Source: Cyclobacteriaceae bacterium
GTDB lineage: Bacteria > Bacteroidota > Bacteroidia > Cytophagales > Cyclobacteriaceae
Length of the DNA: 7,867 nucleotides
Reading direction: 5' to 3'
Assembly (NCBI GenBank): GCA_026994125.1
Contig: JALWRJ010000107.1
Location: forward strand, 1-7,867
The position numbers and the translations under genes were made by a program. How positions within the stretch are numbered: position 1 is the first letter of the stretch; every line of letters starts with the position of its first letter. The notes beneath the pieces are model-generated. The model was given only the letters and a program-made list of their open reading frames with translations. It had not been told where the DNA came from and ran no database searches. Of the stretch, positions 6,481-7,867 are shown piece by piece.

Positions 6481-7867
6481 ATGAAATATATTGCTTCTCT
6501 TTTTTTAGCTTTTACTGGCCTTTCCACCCAAGCTCAGGTTACCACCAACCCCACCTGTTTTGCCGCTGCCGATGCGGTTACTATTATCTACGATGCTACC
6601 CAAGGTACATCCGGTTTAGTCGGTGCCACTAAAGTATATATGCATGCCGGAGTTATTACCGATAGCCAAAACGGTACCAGTTGGCAACATGTGGTAGGTA
6701 ATTGGGGACAGGACGATGGCATTGGGCAAATGACCAAAATGGCAGGCGAATCCGATAAATGGCAAATTACTATTACACCTCGAACTTATTTCAATGTTCC
6801 GGCTTCCGAAACCATTTACCGGTTAGGCATGGTGTTTCGCAATGCCGATGGCACCAAGGAAGGTAAAAACGATGCCAATGGCGATATTTTTGTTAACCTG
6901 GCTCAAGATGCCGTTAATCTGCAAATAACCTCTACTAACCCAATGTTAGTGAATACCAACGATGTGGTATCAATAACAGCCACTACGTGCAGCAATGCTA
7001 CCTACACGCTTTATATAAACAATGTGCTCGAAACTACCGCATTGGGTACAAGCCAGTTTAGTTACAATTACACCGTACAGCAGCCGGCCGGTACCGAAAT
7101 ACAAGTAAAACTTGTAGCCGATGTAGCAGCCAGCAGTAATACCCAAACTTTTTCTTTTGCTGTAAGGCAACCCACCGTTGTACAACCCAGGCCGGCCGGT
7201 ATTACCGATGGCATAAATTACGATACCGACCCAACCAAAGCAACCCTATCCTTGTGGGCGCCTTTTAAAACATCGATCTATGTAGTGGGTAGTTTTAATA
7301 ATTGGTCGGTTAGCCCGGCCTATCAAATGAAACAAGATGGTGAGCATTTTTGGCTTGAAATTAACGGGCTAACCCCCGGGCAGGAATATGCCTACCAATA
7401 CCTGGTAGATGAAACCATTTGGATTGCCGACCCCTATGCCGATAAAATTTTAGACCCGGACGACCAATGGATTCCTGAAAGCACTTACCCAAACCTAATG
7501 CCATATCCGGCCGGAGCTACCCATGCCAATTGGTACCAAAATCGGGCAGCCATATTGCAAACCAATCAAACAGAATTTGCCTGGCAAAACGCTAATTTCA
7601 AAAAACCTCCACAAGAAAACCTGGTTATATACCAAGTGCTGGTACGCGATTTTTTAGGACCGGATAATATGAATTACCAAGCCCTTATCGATACCTTGGG
7701 CTACATCCAAAAGTTAGGTGTAAATGCCATTCAATTGCTCCCCATTATGGAGTTTGGGGGTAATGATAGCTGGGGCTACAACCCTACGTTTATGTTTGCG
7801 GTAGATAAGGCCTATGGCACCAAAAACGATTTAAAGGCTTTTATTGATGCAGCCCATGGCCGGGGTA
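6481..7867 (+). CDS. GH13 alpha-amylase-family enzyme, multidomain, 3' end cut by the window
   Basis: The open frame runs 462 codons to the window edge without a stop; the C-terminal part lies outside. Residues 1-18 form a signal peptidase I signal (MKYIASLFLAFTGLSTQA, then Q), with no lipobox. Residues about 20-140 make a beta-rich module with W68, W75 and W94 and motifs VYMHAGVITD and GMVFRNADG, resembling the CBM25/26-like starch-binding modules found at the N-terminus of Bacteroidota amylases. Residues about 143-230 look like an Ig-like domain. Residues about 253-330 are a CBM48/E-set-like domain (SLWAP, YVVGSFNNW, ADPYADKI). The catalytic GH13 barrel begins near 380 (LVIYQVLVRDF, LGVNAIQLLPIMEFGG, WGYNPTFMFAVDKAYGTKNDL). 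The first catalytic-region signature (DVVxNH-like) and all three catalytic acids should follow just beyond the edge, so activity cannot be confirmed. It probably hydrolyses alpha-1,4-glucans for SusCD uptake; the exact specificity, such as amylase or pullulanase type, is open. Confidence 0.92.
   Translation, partial: MKYIASLFLAFTGLSTQAQVTTNPTCFAAADAVTIIYDATQGTSGLVGATKVYMHAGVITDSQNGTSWQHVVGNWGQDDGIGQMTKMAGESDKWQITITPRTYFNVPASETIYRLGMVFRNADGTKEGKNDANGDIFVNLAQDAVNLQITSTNPMLVNTNDVVSITATTCSNATYTLYINNVLETTALGTSQFSYNYTVQQPAGTEIQVKLVADVAASSNTQTFSFAVRQPTVVQPRPAGITDGINYDTDPTKATLSLWAPFKTSIYVVGSFNNWSVSPAYQMKQDGEHFWLEINGLTPGQEYAYQYLVDETIWIADPYADKILDPDDQWIPESTYPNLMPYPAGATHANWYQNRAAILQTNQTEFAWQNANFKKPPQENLVIYQVLVRDFLGPDNMNYQALIDTLGYIQKLGVNAIQLLPIMEFGGNDSWGYNPTFMFAVDKAYGTKNDLKAFIDAAHGRG

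Noticed and set aside
6970..7185. A 71-codon open frame on the minus strand inside the amylase gene
   Set aside because: It lies wholly opposite a frame with clear signal peptide and starch-enzyme domains, and has no recognisable protein features.

Overview
The window looks like a chromosomal piece of a Bacteroidota genome, most likely an environmental Cytophagales-type bacterium rather than a gut Bacteroides. The evidence is an AT-rich background, a SusC/SusD pair, Bacteroidota-style lipoprotein signals and TAnnTTTG-like promoter elements. The lineage below phylum is a guess. It holds four genes, all on the + strand, which together form a starch/maltooligosaccharide (Sus-like) utilization locus.

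Layout: 1-183 is a non-coding AT-rich leader. 184-1686 encodes a SusE/SusF-type surface starch-binding lipoprotein with repeated glycan-binding modules. A strong intrinsic terminator follows (1700-1729), then a compact promoter region carrying a perfect 7+7 bp palindrome (1753-1768). 1801-4773 encodes a complete SusC TonB-dependent transporter, and 10 nt later 4784-6373 encodes its SusD lipoprotein partner. A second strong hairpin terminator (6427-6460) ends the susCD unit. A TAnnTTTG-type element lies directly behind it, and 6481 to the window end encodes the N-terminal 462 residues of a multidomain GH13 alpha-amylase. That gene is open at the right edge and stops just before the first catalytic signature of the family.

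Inferred function: the SusE/F-like protein and SusD capture alpha-glucan at the cell surface, the GH13 enzyme cuts it, and the SusC barrel imports the oligosaccharides with TonB energy. The parts are well-known families. The less usual points are the order (the SusE/F-like gene precedes susC instead of following susD), the apparent split into three transcription units by two terminators, a candidate operator over the susC promoter, an amylase exported by a signal peptidase I signal rather than as a SusG-like lipoprotein, and a rise in G+C toward the amylase. I saw no RNA genes, mobile elements, CRISPR arrays or local regulator gene, and no evidence of a wholly new system.
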